NCBI GenBank assembly: GCA_963921795.1 | Contig: OY997656.1 | Span: forward strand, 56,353,003-56,417,002 | Length of the DNA: 64,000 nt | Source of the DNA: Nannobrachium achirus | Taxonomy: Eukaryota > Chordata > Actinopteri > Myctophiformes > Myctophidae | Direction of reading: 5' to 3' | Shown: piece after piece, positions 21,840-33,494 of the stretch | Layout: the number at the start of each line of letters is the position of its first letter | Numbering within the stretch: the first letter of the stretch is position 1 | Notes under the pieces: model-generated | Told to the model about the DNA's origin: nothing | Databases searched by the model: none | What the model saw: only the letters and a program-made list of their open reading frames with translations | Position numbers and translations under genes: made by a program

Positions 21840-22380
21840 ATAGGGCATAGCAGTTGGCGTGGTTTTCTGGTGCCACTAAAACATTGCGAGGCGTTGTGAA
21901 CTTGTAGATCGGCTATTTTCGGCAAAGAGGTTTGGTGTAGAGGGGAAAAAGAGCAGACTAAGTACAGAGTGAAAGGTCAACTTTATTAAGTATGGATGGT
22001 TCAAGTGGTTAAATATCTGAAAATATCTGAAATATCTGAAAAGTGGTTAAATATCAATGAAACTATATGGAATCTATGAACAGGTTGTGGGGGGTCCCTG
22101 CTTCATCTCACTCTCAACTATGGGGTCCTTGACCTGAAAATGTTGAAGACTCCTCCCTGCCATAGAGATTTACTAAAATGTTTAAATATGTTAAGCCTAG
22201 AATCAGGCCATCCAGGATCCTGGTGAATCATGACCATAACACCTTTAATTCATTTAATTACACAATCAAAGGATGGCTGGATTCTAGGCTTAAAATGATA
22301 TTAAGGTTTTTGTAAATCTCTAATTGGAAAAAGGATATTTTAGTGGCAGCAGAAAAACCACAGACACTGCTATACCCTAT
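21840..22380. mobile_element. Old, interrupted relative of the 12291-12697 foldback element
   Basis: Left end TATAGGGCATAGCAG (21840) and right end CTGCTATACCCTAT (22368). The arms share TTCTGGTGCCACT and CATCCAGGAT with the young copy. A right half-palindrome at 21885-21922 and a GGGGTCTTCAACAG-family fragment (21990-22160) have been inserted. Confidence 0.65.
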
Positions 22381-23200
22381 TGTCAAATGTAACCCATTAA
22401 GACCTGGAATTATCTTATACTTTAACTATTGAAGAATAGCAGATCTACAAACAGCTTTTTGAAAAATCGTTGAAAATAATTTGTTGAAAATCTTTGAATT
22501 TTCAAAAAGAAAAAAAAAAGAAAGAAAGAGAAAAAAGAAAAACATTACTCAAATGTTTGCTTCTGGGGGTCCCTGGAACAACATATTTTGAGATGGGAGT
22601 TTGTGGCCAAATGCGTGTAATTTTGGGGGTCCTTGAGATGAAAAGGTTTGCCTCTGATTTAGAAGAAGGATTTAGAAGACATTGGATCAATATTATACAA
22701 AGACTTGCACAAAATGTTCACAATTCTTCAAAAATAGCAGATCTATAAGCTCACAGCGCGGCACAGCGAGTATCCCCATTTTTTTGGTTTCTTTTCTTTT
22801 TCTTTTGCATAGACAGGAAAAGATCCTTGGTTTGTTTTGGATATCTGGATTGCTTTGGAATAGATTTTTTTTTGGAATAGAGTCATTTAAGGGACATTAA
22901 AGGAACTTTATGAACTGAAGAAGGGACAAAAGATCAGGTTTTTTTCTGTTCATTTGTATCTTGAACATCAACGCCACTGTTTGCTCAGTTGAATTGAATT
23001 ATGAATTGTGTTTGATTCATTTGAGGTCAGATACAATATCATATTGCAATTTAATTAAAAAAGCAACAGTTTTGTGTTTTCCATTTGATCTGTCTCGGAG
23101 ACGCTGAAACGTCTCTTTGAACATGACATTTATTCTTTTGCTTAATTTCTTGAGAAGGCCTGGTCAATGAGAAGGAGCACAGGGTGTACCGTGATGTGGG
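22381..23200. other. No gene; partial palindromes
   Basis: Left-half palindrome copies at 22434-22460 and 22731-22768, with text such as ATATTTTGAGATNGGNGT shared with 24058-24080. No coding evidence. Confidence 0.5.
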
Positions 23201-23212
23201 AGGGACTGTTGA

Positions 23213-24294
23213 CAGGGGCGTCACAAGGGGTAGGAAAGTGGGACTGAGTTACCGGGGCCCAAGGTGGAGGGGCCCTTATAACTTTATCTGTTGAAAAATA
23301 GCAGATATACAAGCTCACAACGCGGCACCGAGTGCCACGCTGCGAGCTTGTAGATCTGCTATTTTTGAAAAGTTGTAAAAATGTGTGAAAATCTTTGAAT
23401 ATATGTATTTTTTAAGCGAACATTTCTATACTCAAATTTTGCTTCTGGGGTGGTCCCTGGTGATAAATAGGTTTCTGTTTAAACAAATGTATGTATTTTG
23501 ATTTATATTAATATGAACTGTGAAACTATTTTGGACATTCAGTCTGCTAAAAGTAGGGCTACAGCAGCAGCTGTGGCCAGCTGTTCCATCGGGAGGTGTC
23601 ATAGGCCTATCCTTTGATTCACAATGAATGTTGAGGTGTCATATCTGTCTGTCTTGACGTTGATTGTATCTGATCACACCTACAGTATCTTTGCCTAAAC
23701 TTCTTTGATCTATTGTTGTCCTTTGATCAATGTCTTGCCTCCGGTTCAAACCATCTGTCTGTCTGAGCAGACCATGATTTGTGTATTCCTAATGTATTTA
23801 ACCTGACACTAAATTGACATGAGGAACTCAGTATTGGCCTGGCAGCCGTGAGGTGAGCCAGTGCCGGAGGACTCTCTCTGACTGCTCTGACTTTCTACTT
23901 GATTCTGATGCTATCCTGGACTTTGTTTTTGATGCTTCTTTGAATAAAGCTGCAAGAAACATACTACCTCATCACCTCCTGGATTCCTATTCTTTTCTAT
24001 TTTTAGTGAAAGTTCTATCTTTCTTTTATGTGTATTTCTTATTTATCACCTGGAACTAAATATTTTGAGATCGGGGTCCGTGGCCAAATACATATCATCT
24101 TGGGGGTTCTTGACATAGGTTTCTTGCACACATTTTCACGATTTTTCAAAAATAGCAGATCTACAAGCTCGCAGCGCGGCACTCGGTGCCACGCTGTGAG
24201 CTTGTATATATGCTATTTTTCAATAGTTAACATTCATGGGGGGCCCGCAGTGAATCCTTATACCCAGGGCCCAGAATTTGGTGTGACGCCCCTG
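23213..24294. mobile_element. hAT-like element, 1.08 kb, carrying two palindromes
   Basis: Perfect 8-bp target duplication ACTGTTGA (23205-23212 and 24295-24302). Ends CAGGGGCGTCACA and TGTGACGCCCCTG. Two full palindromes (23295-23367 and 24148-24222) sit about 80 and 73 bp from the two ends, both in the GCGGCAC version. The 600-bp middle has no recognised gene and includes GCAAGAAACATACTACCTCA. Confidence 0.92.
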
Positions 24295-24302
24295 ACTGTT
24301 GA

Positions 24303-24899
24303 TGTCAGTTTTCATTTTGTGTAATTCGTGCACATAATCCCATATGGGATGGGCCAAATTGATGGCATGACACGTAAAAGATGTCATTCATTCATTCATT
24401 CAGTCAGTCATTCATACAACACAATTCTGTTTAGTGCACCCACTTAAAATCAAATCTAGCATAATGGTGCATAATGGCCAGTTTCAAGACATGGGTCTAA
24501 ACCCCACCAATTTCACCTGCAGGTTACAAGAACTATACTTGGACTTGCACCGTTAACATAGTCGCCCTTCGGCCAACCCAAGGGGGTAACACCGGCACCT
24601 ATGGTGACCACCCCACCCACAAAAAGGCCTGTAGTGGAGTCAGGTGATGGAACAAAGACAAGCAAGGACCACCGCCCTACACCGCCCTACAAAATAAAGG
24701 GCAAACCGGTTACTCATGCACCCAAGCCAAGTAGACAGAGGGTGAGAAGCAACAACTGAATACAGTTGGGAAAAGGGTCACAGACTGTTCAATCTCTATC
24801 TGAACAAATTTACCATAGTCATGAGCAAGTAAAAGAGCCCCAGAGCTGAGGTTAAGGATAATGCAGGACAACAGCCCAAACTGATTGAATGGTGGTATG
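24303..24899. other. No intact gene; possible retroelement remnant
   Basis: Includes an (ATTC)n patch at 24386-24405 and proline/threonine-rich frames. Nothing that can be named. Confidence 0.35.
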
Positions 24900-25185
24900 A
24901 AAAGTTGAGTGCACGGGGTGCTCTTGCTGTCAAAATAGGAGGAACGGTGGTGATTGCACTAGGAGCATTTTTGCCGTTCTGTTGTGGCTGCATACCTCAT
25001 CAAAACAGTCGTCACATCTGGAATCCGGGCTCAAATGAAAACTGCAAATGCTTCCCCTATTCGGGAGCAAGTAATGGCCATTCATGCCCACCCAGCGCGC
25101 GAACTAAGGAGGGTAGTGAATGCCATACCAGCTCGGGCACAGATGGTACGACTGTATGACTTGTACCTAGACCAGAGTGGGTCCT
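24890..25185 (+). pseudogene. Possible endogenous retroviral envelope tail, decayed
   Basis: One frame gives a hydrophobic, glycine-rich membrane segment ending in a cysteine cluster. A second frame, starting about one base out of phase near 25000, continues as a basic tail and stops at 25187. A membrane span plus Cys cluster plus short basic tail is seen in retroviral transmembrane subunits, but no fusion-peptide region, pol gene or LTR pair is visible here. It is broken by the frame change and by stops upstream. It could equally be another membrane protein relic. Confidence 0.25.
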
Positions 25186-25314
25186 GAAGAACAAGCCAAC
25201 AGACACGGAAGAGGAATACAAAACGGACAATACGGAAGATAAGTTGTATGAGTGAATCAACGAGTGAGTTTTTTTAATCTAAATTTTGCATCGGCTACTT
25301 CTCCCGAAACTGAA

Positions 25315-25430
25315 GGTTCTGTGGTGCAAAAACTAAGTGCGATTAAAATGCGTAATTTTTTTTAATCGCGTTAGTTTTCTGTAATTAATTAATCGCAATT
25401 AATCAGTTAAAGTCCCAGCCCTAATTTTTA
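25315..25430. repeat. hAT-like element end (AAGTCCCAGCCCT)
   Basis: TGGTGCAAAAACTAAGTGCG followed by repeated TTAATCGC motifs and a terminal AAAGTCCCAGCCCT. A related fragment is at 61148-61195. Confidence 0.5.
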
Positions 25431-25498
25431 ACAATGGATTTTCAAAACCTCTCTATTTCACTCTATTGCATGTTGTCAATGCACAGATTGGAGTGAAC

Positions 25499-28400
25499 GA
25501 CAGATCTACAAGCTAACAACGCATCATGGTGCAATGCCTTGTTAGACCGTAGTTCTAACAACGCATCATGGAGCAATGCCTTGTTAGACCGTAGTTCTAT
25601 TTTATTATTAACAACGCATCATGGAGCAATGCGTTGTTAGACCGTAGTTCTATTTTATTATTAACAACGCATCATGGTGCAATGCCTTGTTAGACCGTAG
25701 TTCTAACAACGCATCATGGTGCAATTCGTTGTTAGACCGTAGTTCTATTTTATTATTAACAACGCATCATGGTGCAATGCGTTGTTAGACCGTAGTTCTA
25801 TTTTATTATTAACAACGCATCATGGTGCAATATGTTGTTAGACCGTAGTTCTATTTTATTATTAACAACGCATCATGGTGCAATGCCTTGTTAGACCGTA
25901 GTTCTATTTTATTATTAACAACGCATCATGGTGCAATGCCTTGTTAGACCGTAGTTCTATTTTATTATTAACAACGCATCATGGTGCACGCATCATAGTT
26001 CTAACAACGCATCATGGTGCAATGCGTTGTTAGACCGTAGTTCTATTTTATTATTAACAACGCATCATGGTGCAATGCGTTGTTAGACCGTAGTTCTATT
26101 TTATTATTAACAACGCATCATGGTGCAATGCCTTGTTAGACCGTAGTTCTATTTTATTATTAACAACGCATCATGGTGCAATGCGTTGTTAGACCGTAGT
26201 TCTAACAACGCATCATGGTGCAATGCGTTGTTAGACCGTAGTTCTAACAACGCATCATGGTGCAATGCCTTGTTAGACCGTAGTTCTATTTTATTATTAA
26301 CAACGCATCATGGTGCAATGCCTTGTTAGACCGTAGTTCTATTTTATTATTAACAACGCATCATGGTGCAATGCCTTGTTAGACCGTAGTTCTATTTTAT
26401 TATTAACAACGCATCATGGTGCAATGCCTTGTTAGACCGTAGTTCTATTTTATTATTAACAACGCATCATGGTGCAATGCCTTGTTAGACCGTAGTTCTA
26501 TTTTATTATTAACAACGCATCATGGTGCAATGCCTTGTTAGACCGTAGTTCTATTTTATTATTAACAACGCATCATGGTGCAATGCCTTGTTAGACCGTA
26601 GTTCTATTTTATTATTAACAACGCATCATGGTGCAATGCCTTGTTAGACCGTAGTTCTAACAACGCATCATGGTGCAATGCGTTGTTAGACCGTAGTTCT
26701 ATTTTATTATTAACAACGCATCATGGTGCAATGCCTTGTTAGACCGTAGTTCTATTTTATTATTAACAACGCATCATGGTGCAATGCCTTGTTAGACCGT
26801 AGTTCTATTTTATTATTAACAACGCATCATGGTGCAATGCCTTGTTAGACCGTAGTTCTATTTTATTATTAACAACGCATCATGGTGCAATGCCTTGTTA
26901 GACCGTAGTTCTATTTTATTATTAACAACGCATCATGGTGCAATGCCTTGTTAGACCGTAGTTCTAACAACGCATCATGGTGCAATGCGTTGTTAGACCG
27001 TAGTTCTATTTTATTATTAACAACGCATCATGGTGCAATGCGTTGTTAGACCGTAGTTCTAACAACGCATCATGGTGCAATGCGTTGTTAGACCGTAGTT
27101 CTAACAACGCATCATGGTGCAATGCCTTGTTAGACCGTAGTTCTATTTTATTATTAACAACGCATCATGGTGCAATGCCTTGTTAGACCGTAGTTCTATT
27201 TTATTATTAACAACGCATCATGGTGCAATGCCTTGTTAGACCGTAGTTCTATTTTATTATTAACAACGCATCATGGTGCAATGCCTTGTTAGACCGTAGT
27301 TCTATTTTATTATTAACAACGCATCATGGTGCAATGCCTTGTTAGACCGTAGTTCTATTTTATTATTAACAACGCATCATGGTGCAATGCCTTGTTAGAC
27401 CGTAGTTCTATTTTATTATTAACAACGCATCATGGTGCAATGCCTTGTTAGACCGTAGTTCTATTTTATTATTAACAACGCATCATGGTGCAATGCCTTG
27501 TTAGACCGTAGTTCTAACAACGCATCATGGTGCAATGCGTTGTTAGACCGTAGTTCTATTTTATTATTAACAACGCATCATGGTGCAATGCGTTGTTAGA
27601 CCGTAGTTCTAACAACGCATCATGGTGCAATGCGTTGTTAGACCGTAGTTCTAACAACGCATCATGGTGCAATGCCTTGTTAGACCGTAGTTCTATTTTA
27701 TTATTAACAACGCATCATGGTGCAATGCCTTGTTAGACCGTAGTTCTATTTTATTATTAACAACGCATCATGGTGCAATGCCTTGTTAGACCGTAGTTCT
27801 ATTTTATTATTAACAACGCATCATGGTGCAATGCCTTGTTAGACCGTAGTTCTATTTTATTATTAACAACGCATCATGGTGCAATGCCTTGTTAGACCGT
27901 AGTTCTATTTTATTATTAACAACGCATCATGGTGCAATGCGTTGTTAGACCGTAGTTCTATTTTATTATTAACAACGCATCATGGTGCAATGCGTTGTTA
28001 GACCGTAGTTCTAACAACGCATCATGGTGCAATGCCTTGTTAGACCGTAGTTCTATTTTATTATTAACAACGCATCATGGTGCAATGCCTTGTTAGACCG
28101 TAGTTCTATTTTATTATTAACAACGCATCATGGTGCAATGCCTTGTTAGACCGTAGTTCTATTTTATTATTAACAACGCATCATGGTGCAATGCCTTGTT
28201 AGACCGTAGTTCTATTTTATTATTAACAACGCATCATGGTGCAATGCCTTGTTAGACCGTAGTTCTATTTTATTATTAACAACGCATCATGGTGCAATGC
28301 GTTGTTAGACCGTAGTTCTAACAACCTATCATGGTGCAATGCCTTGTTAGACCGTAGTTCTATTTTATTATTAACAACGCATCATGGTGCAATGCCTTGT

Positions 28401-29745
28401 TAGACCGTAGTTCTATTTTATTATTAACAACGCATCATGGTGCAATGCCTTGTTAGACCGTAGTTCTATTTTATTATTAACAACGCATCATGGTGCAATG
28501 CCTTGTTAGACCGTAGTTCTATTTTATTATTAACAACGCATCATGGTGCAATGCGTTGTTAGACCGTAGTTCTATTTTATTATTAACAACGCATCATGGT
28601 GCAATGCGTTGTTAGACCGTAGTTCTATTTTATTATTAACAACGCATCATGGTGCAATGCCTTGTTAGACCGTAGTTCTATTTTATTATTAACAACGCAT
28701 CATGGTGCAATGCCTTGTTAGACCGTAGTTCTATTTTATTATTAACAACGCATCATGGTGCAATGCCTTGTTAGACCGTAGTTCTATTTTATTATTAACA
28801 ACGCATCATGGTGCAATGCGTTGTTAGACCGTAGTTCTATTTTATTATTAACAACGCATCATGGTGCAATGCGTTGTTAGACCCTAGTTCTATTTTATTA
28901 TTAACAACGCATCATGGTGCAATGCCTTGTTAGACCCTAGTTCTATTTTATTATTAACAACGCATCATGGTGCAATGCCTTGTTAGACCGTAGTTCTATT
29001 TTATTATTAACAACGCATCATGGTGCAATGCCTTGTTAGACCGTAGTTCTATTTTATTATTAACAACGCATCATGGTGCAATGCCTTGTTAGACCGTAGT
29101 TCTATTTTATTATTAACAACGCATCATGGTGCAATGCGTTGTTAGACCGTAGTTCTATTTTATTATTAACAACGCATCATGGTGCAATGCCTTGTTAGAC
29201 CGTAGTTCTATTTTATTATTAACAACGCATCATGGTGCAATGCGTTGTTAGACCGTAGTTCTATTTTATTATTAACAACGCATCATGGTGCAATGCGTTG
29301 TTAGACCCTAGTTCTATTTTATTATTAACAACGCATCATGGTGCAATGCGTTGTTAGACCCTAGTTCTATTTTATTATTAACAACGTATCATGGTGCAAT
29401 GCGTTGTTAGACCCTAGTTCTATTTTATTATTAACAACGCATCATGGTGCAATGCGTTGTTAGACCGTAGTTCTATTTTATTATTAACAACGCATCATGG
29501 TGCAATGCCTTGTTAGACCGTAGTTCTATTTTATTATTAACAACGCATCATGGTGCAATGCGTTGTTAGACCGTAGTTCTATTTTATTATTAACAACGCA
29601 TCATGGTGCAATGCGTTGTTAGACCGTAGTTCTATTTTATTATTAACAACGCATCATGGTGCAATGCGTTGTTAGACCGTAGTTCTATTTTATTATTAAC
29701 AACGCATCATGGTGCAATGCCTTGTTAGACCGTAGTTCTATTTTA
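25499..29745. repeat. 4.2-kb satellite-like array, about 80 units of 53 bp
   Basis: Main unit 53 bp, from AACAACGCATCATGGTGCAA to TTCTATTTTATTATT. A shorter 42-bp unit lacks ATTTTATTATT. Each unit holds an inverted repeat, AACAACGCAT with ATGCGTTGTT. Many units carry ATGCCTTGTT, which breaks one pair. A longer-range repeat of about 550 bp is visible: the pattern of short units at 26941-27130 recurs at 27491-27680. The left edge reads CAGATCTACAAGCTAACAAC, the left arm of the window-wide palindrome. Confidence 0.95.
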
Positions 29746-29749
29746 TTAT

Positions 29750-30110
29750 TTTTTTGTCGCATGACATTTAGGCCGGACGAGGTGCGTCTCAATTTTAGCG
29801 AAGCCCTACAATTTGCCATGTTAAATATTTCACGTGGTATAGCCTGCAGATTATTTTATGGACAAAATCAATAGTCAAAAACAATACATACATATAAACA
29901 TGACATTTTGCCCAACCAGACAAAAAATGGGCTTGGGCGACCGCTGCGCGATGCAAGCAGCAGCAGCGATTTGCGCATGTGGAGGGACACCCAAAAGTGG
30001 GGGGGCACAGTAGCCTTTCGTTAAACAGGCTCCGGTGCCTATGTTACTAGTAAGGCTAGGGCTCCACCAAAATAACGGCGTCGGACGGCGTCAAAAAAAG
30101 AACCGTGAAA
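29750..30110. other. No gene seen
   Basis: A CAG-rich patch (29960-29975) and moderately GC-rich sequence without a recognisable reading frame. Confidence 0.5.
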
Positions 30111-30120
30111 ATGATGACCT

Positions 30121-30475
30121 CTATCACATCTGACACCATACACATACAATCCTTTTTATGCCCATACATGGAGATCCCTGTCTGAACCAGCCACACAGAT
30201 ATGGGCTGTCTTCCTCAACAGCATTCCCATGAAGTCCTGTTAGATATGGGCTTAATATTGATGACATCAGGGATCTCCAGATATGGGCATAAAAGGGATT
30301 CTGTTCGAGTGGTTCCTGTGACATCACACAACATACAATCCCTTTTATGTCCATACATGGAGATCCCTATCTTCTGAACCAGCCACACAGATATGGGCCA
30401 AGTCTTGGCCATCTGGCCAGTGATGTATATCGATGACATCAGGGATCTCCATAATGGGCATAAAAGGGTCGAACA
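30121..30475. repeat. Two tandem units of the GATGACATCAGGGATCTCC repeat
   Basis: Two units of about 180 bp share CCATACATGGAGATCCCT, AACCAGCCACACAGATATGG and GATGACATCAGGGATCTCC. Single units of this family lie at 58930-59260 and related ones at 63460-63730. The second unit ends about 20 bp before the PDI retrocopy. Confidence 0.8.
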
Positions 30476-30496
30476 ACGACACATCTGTGACACAGT

Positions 30497-31769
30497 ATGC
30501 CCTACGCTCTGTCATCCCCAAATCCCATCCCAGAGGAAGAGGGCGTCCTGGTGCTGAAGAAGAGTAACTTCAACAAGGCGCTGAAAACTCTGGTGGCCTA
30601 CAAGGAGTATGCCAAGGCAGCTGGCACGCTGAAGGCAGAGGGCTCAGATATCCGCCTGGGTAAAGTAGACGTCACAGCGGAGACGGAGGCTTATGACATT
30701 GTGGAGTGGCTTAAGAAACGTCCAGGCCCAGCTGTTAACCACCTGGCCGATGTCGCGCATGGCGGTCATTGGCTTCTTCAAGGATGCCGAATCTGAGGAC
30801 GCTAAGGTCTTTCTTAGAGCAGCAGAATGCATATATCAGGTGCTTGAATGGGAGGTCATCCCATTTGGGATGACCTCTGATGACGAGGTGTACACAAAGT
30901 TAGGGGTGTCCAAGGACGGTGTTGTCCTCTTCAGGAAGTCTGATGAGCGTTGTATCTTTGACGGAGAGCTTGGAGAGCTTACCGCTGTCGACCTCATGGA
31001 ATTCATTGAGGTCGACAACCAGCTTCCTCTGGTCACCGAGTTCTCAAAGCTGACTGCCTGTAGGATCTTCAGGACACAAGTCAAGTCCCACGCCTTCATG
31101 TTAATGTCAAAGGCTGCTACTGACTTTGTGGACAAAATGGACCAATTCAAGAAGGCAGCAAAAGGCTTCAAGGGCAAGATCCTGTTTGTCTTCATGGACA
31201 CTGACGTGAACGACAAAATTATAGAGATCATTGGCCTGAAGAGGGAGCAATACCCCACCATCCTTCAATGGGCGCTTGAAGACGGGATGATAGCATCCAT
31301 GCCAGAAAATGAGGCCACCACCACTGAAAACATTATCAAATTCTGCACACTCTTCACCGAGGACTACCTCAGAAGCGAAGACATCCCCAAAGACTGGGAC
31401 AAAAACCCTGTCAAGGTCCTGGTGGGCAAGAACTTCAAAGAAGTCGCCTTTGACCCCAACAAGAATGTCTTTGTGGTTTTCTTTGCACCCTGGTGTGGAC
31501 TCTGCAGACAACTGGAACCCGTCTGGGACAAACTGGGAGAGCAGTACAAGGACAAAGAGGATATCATAGTGGCCAAGATCGACGTGACAGCCAATGAACT
31601 GCTGTCGATTGAGGTTCACAGGCACAGCTACCCCACATTTAAATTCTTCCTTGCGGGAGATGACAGGAAGGTCATGGACTACTGCGGAGAGAGAACCCTG
31701 GAGGGCTTCACCAGATTCTTGGCGAGTGGTGGCATAAGACCAGTAAATAAGACCAGTAAGACTCCCTAA
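30497..31769 (+). pseudogene. p4hb-like: Protein disulfide isomerase (P4HB/PDIA1-like) retrocopy, frameshifted
   Basis: PDI catalyses disulfide exchange in the ER lumen with an a-b-b'-a' thioredoxin-fold layout. Here the homology is intronless, whereas the parent gene has many introns, so it is a processed copy. The first frame (30497-30796) begins near [13 protein letters not shown] but lacks the signal peptide. Domain a has lost the whole WCGHC active-site block and a second block before DIVEWLKKR. The frame breaks near 30755. The second frame then stays open for about 335 codons through [29 protein letters not shown] and FAPWCGLCRQLEPVW, so the a' active site is CGLC, not CGHC. The acidic tail and KDEL retention signal are missing, and the last residues and stop come from an interspersed repeat. 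The starting ATG is a convention only. Family certain; expression unknown. Confidence 0.9.
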
Positions 31770-31801
31770 TCGGGAGATAAGCGACCGTTGGTCGCTTATC
31801 T
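31752..31801. repeat. ACCAGTAAGACTCCCTAATC repeat start with hairpin (copy 1)
   Basis: The repeat begins ACCAGTAAGACTCCCTAATC and contains a perfect hairpin, GGAGATAAGCGACC with GGTCGCTTATCTCC (31775-31801). Other copies start at 42248, 49074, 51947 and 57894. Confidence 0.8.
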
Positions 31802-32764
31802 CCACAAATAGGCCAAAAGTTTGTTTTACCAAAATCGTCCTGATGGTGGCGCTAGATGGGACAGATGTGTTTTGATTACATGACTGTACACTGTAAAACC
31901 AAACATGCTGGATAATTCTGCTTAGGCAAACATATGGAGTACACTTAACTTAGTTTTCATCAGCATGTTATTCCTAATCACTTAAACTAAGTTACTAGTA
32001 CTTTTGGTCCAAAAAACTGACAAATTTGATTGTTTTGAGTTGTGTTTATTAGAAAAAATAAGTTCCTGATGTTAAAACTCATTTAAACTAAGTTACTAGT
32101 ACTTTGGAGTTGGAAGACTTGAGTTAACTTAGAAAAACTATGTTCAGTGCTTTTTGTTCATCATTCACACATGTGCAGATCAGTCTGGGGGCGGGACTTG
32201 TTGTCAGTTGAAATTTGAAAGCAGCCCCTTTTGAATGAGGAAGAAAAGCATTCAAACAGAAGACCTTTTTCTTACTCTGTTTTCTGTCAGCTTTTGGACT
32301 ATTTTTATACTCTGTTCACTGATTTGGTGAGTACACATTTTATCCTTGATCAAATTGTTTTGATGTGTTGTAATTCAGCTAGTTTTGTGTGGTTGCTTTC
32401 TTTGATACAGTTTGTTATATTCCTTAAAAACTGTGGCTGCTAAATTCAGCCTGGTTTACATGGCTTTCTCCACATTTGAAGATGGGCAAACTTCAGCAAA
32501 GTACACTGCTCAAATAAATGAAGGGAACAAAATGTTCCCTTCATTCTTTGAGCAGTACTTCAGTATACTATACTCAAATACATTTAAATAAATTAAGGGA
32601 ACATTTGTTCCCTTCATTTCTTTGAGGAGTATTTCTAGTGTAGAGGGAAATGTAATAGCAGAGGAGCTATCAGAGTAAAGACTTAAAGTGCTTAATGTAA
32701 AAGCTAGTGATATCTGTTTTTCATGGTTGGCTCAACTTGTGTCGCTCTTTCTTAGGTCTCCCAG

Positions 32765-33494
32765 TAGCCATAAATTATAACTTCCAGTAGAGGGTGCTAA
32801 TATGCGGAGGTTACGTCTCTCCTGGAGTTATAACGCAGAGTAAAATAGCTCTCGCTGGTTGAGCCTCCATGTCCCTAATCGCCTCAAAACATGTTTAAAT
32901 CATGAAGTTGCTCACCTCATCGTCGAAACAGCTTTATATCTACCGATGAGCCCACTCGTTGGCATGTGTTAGTCCATATGTTTCTAATAAATTAATGTTT
33001 ACTAAAACTTCTTTGAGTCTCATCGCTTTCCTTGTTTTTGAACTGCTTGGGTAAAATGGCCGAACATATCACGCGAGATGAGTAAAAGCCTGGCTACGCG
33101 AGGCTACATATCACGTGACGTTGATCGCCGTTGCGATTTGCTCATACTAGGACATGACGTTTTTGTATGCGGAAGTATTCCAACGTTCTGTAGTTCTGAA
33201 GCGCTCTGTATGCGGAAACATTCCGACGAGGAAACGCGAGTCTCAGAGAAGTTTTAGTAAACATTAATTTATTAGAAACATATGGACTAACACATGCCAA
33301 CGAGTGGGCTCATCGGTAGATATAAAGCTGTTTCGACGATGAGGTGAGCAACTTCATGATTTAAACATGTTTTGAGGCGATTAGGGACATGGAGGCTCAA
33401 CCAGCGAGAGCTATTTTACTCTGCGTTATAACTCCAGGAGAGACGTAACCTCCGCATATTAGCACCCTCTACTGGAAGTTATAATTTATGGCTA
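32765..33494. mobile_element. Foldback element with 248-bp arms and 9-bp target duplication
   Basis: Arms 32765-33012 and 33247-33494 are inverted copies with no mismatch that I can see; tips are TAGCCATAAATT and AATTTATGGCTA. Both flanks carry GTCTCCCAG (32756-32764 and 33495-33503). Long inverted repeats plus a 9-bp duplication fit Mutator-like elements. It landed right after a splice-acceptor-like CTTAG inside the larger TA element. Confidence 0.88.

Noticed and set aside
25499..29745. CRISPR-like appearance of the regular 53-bp array
   Set aside because: There are no unique spacers; the whole unit repeats, and this is a vertebrate genome.
30836..31832. Antisense frames of 141 and 241 codons over the PDI copy
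   Set aside because: They are shadows of the sense frame with no family features.
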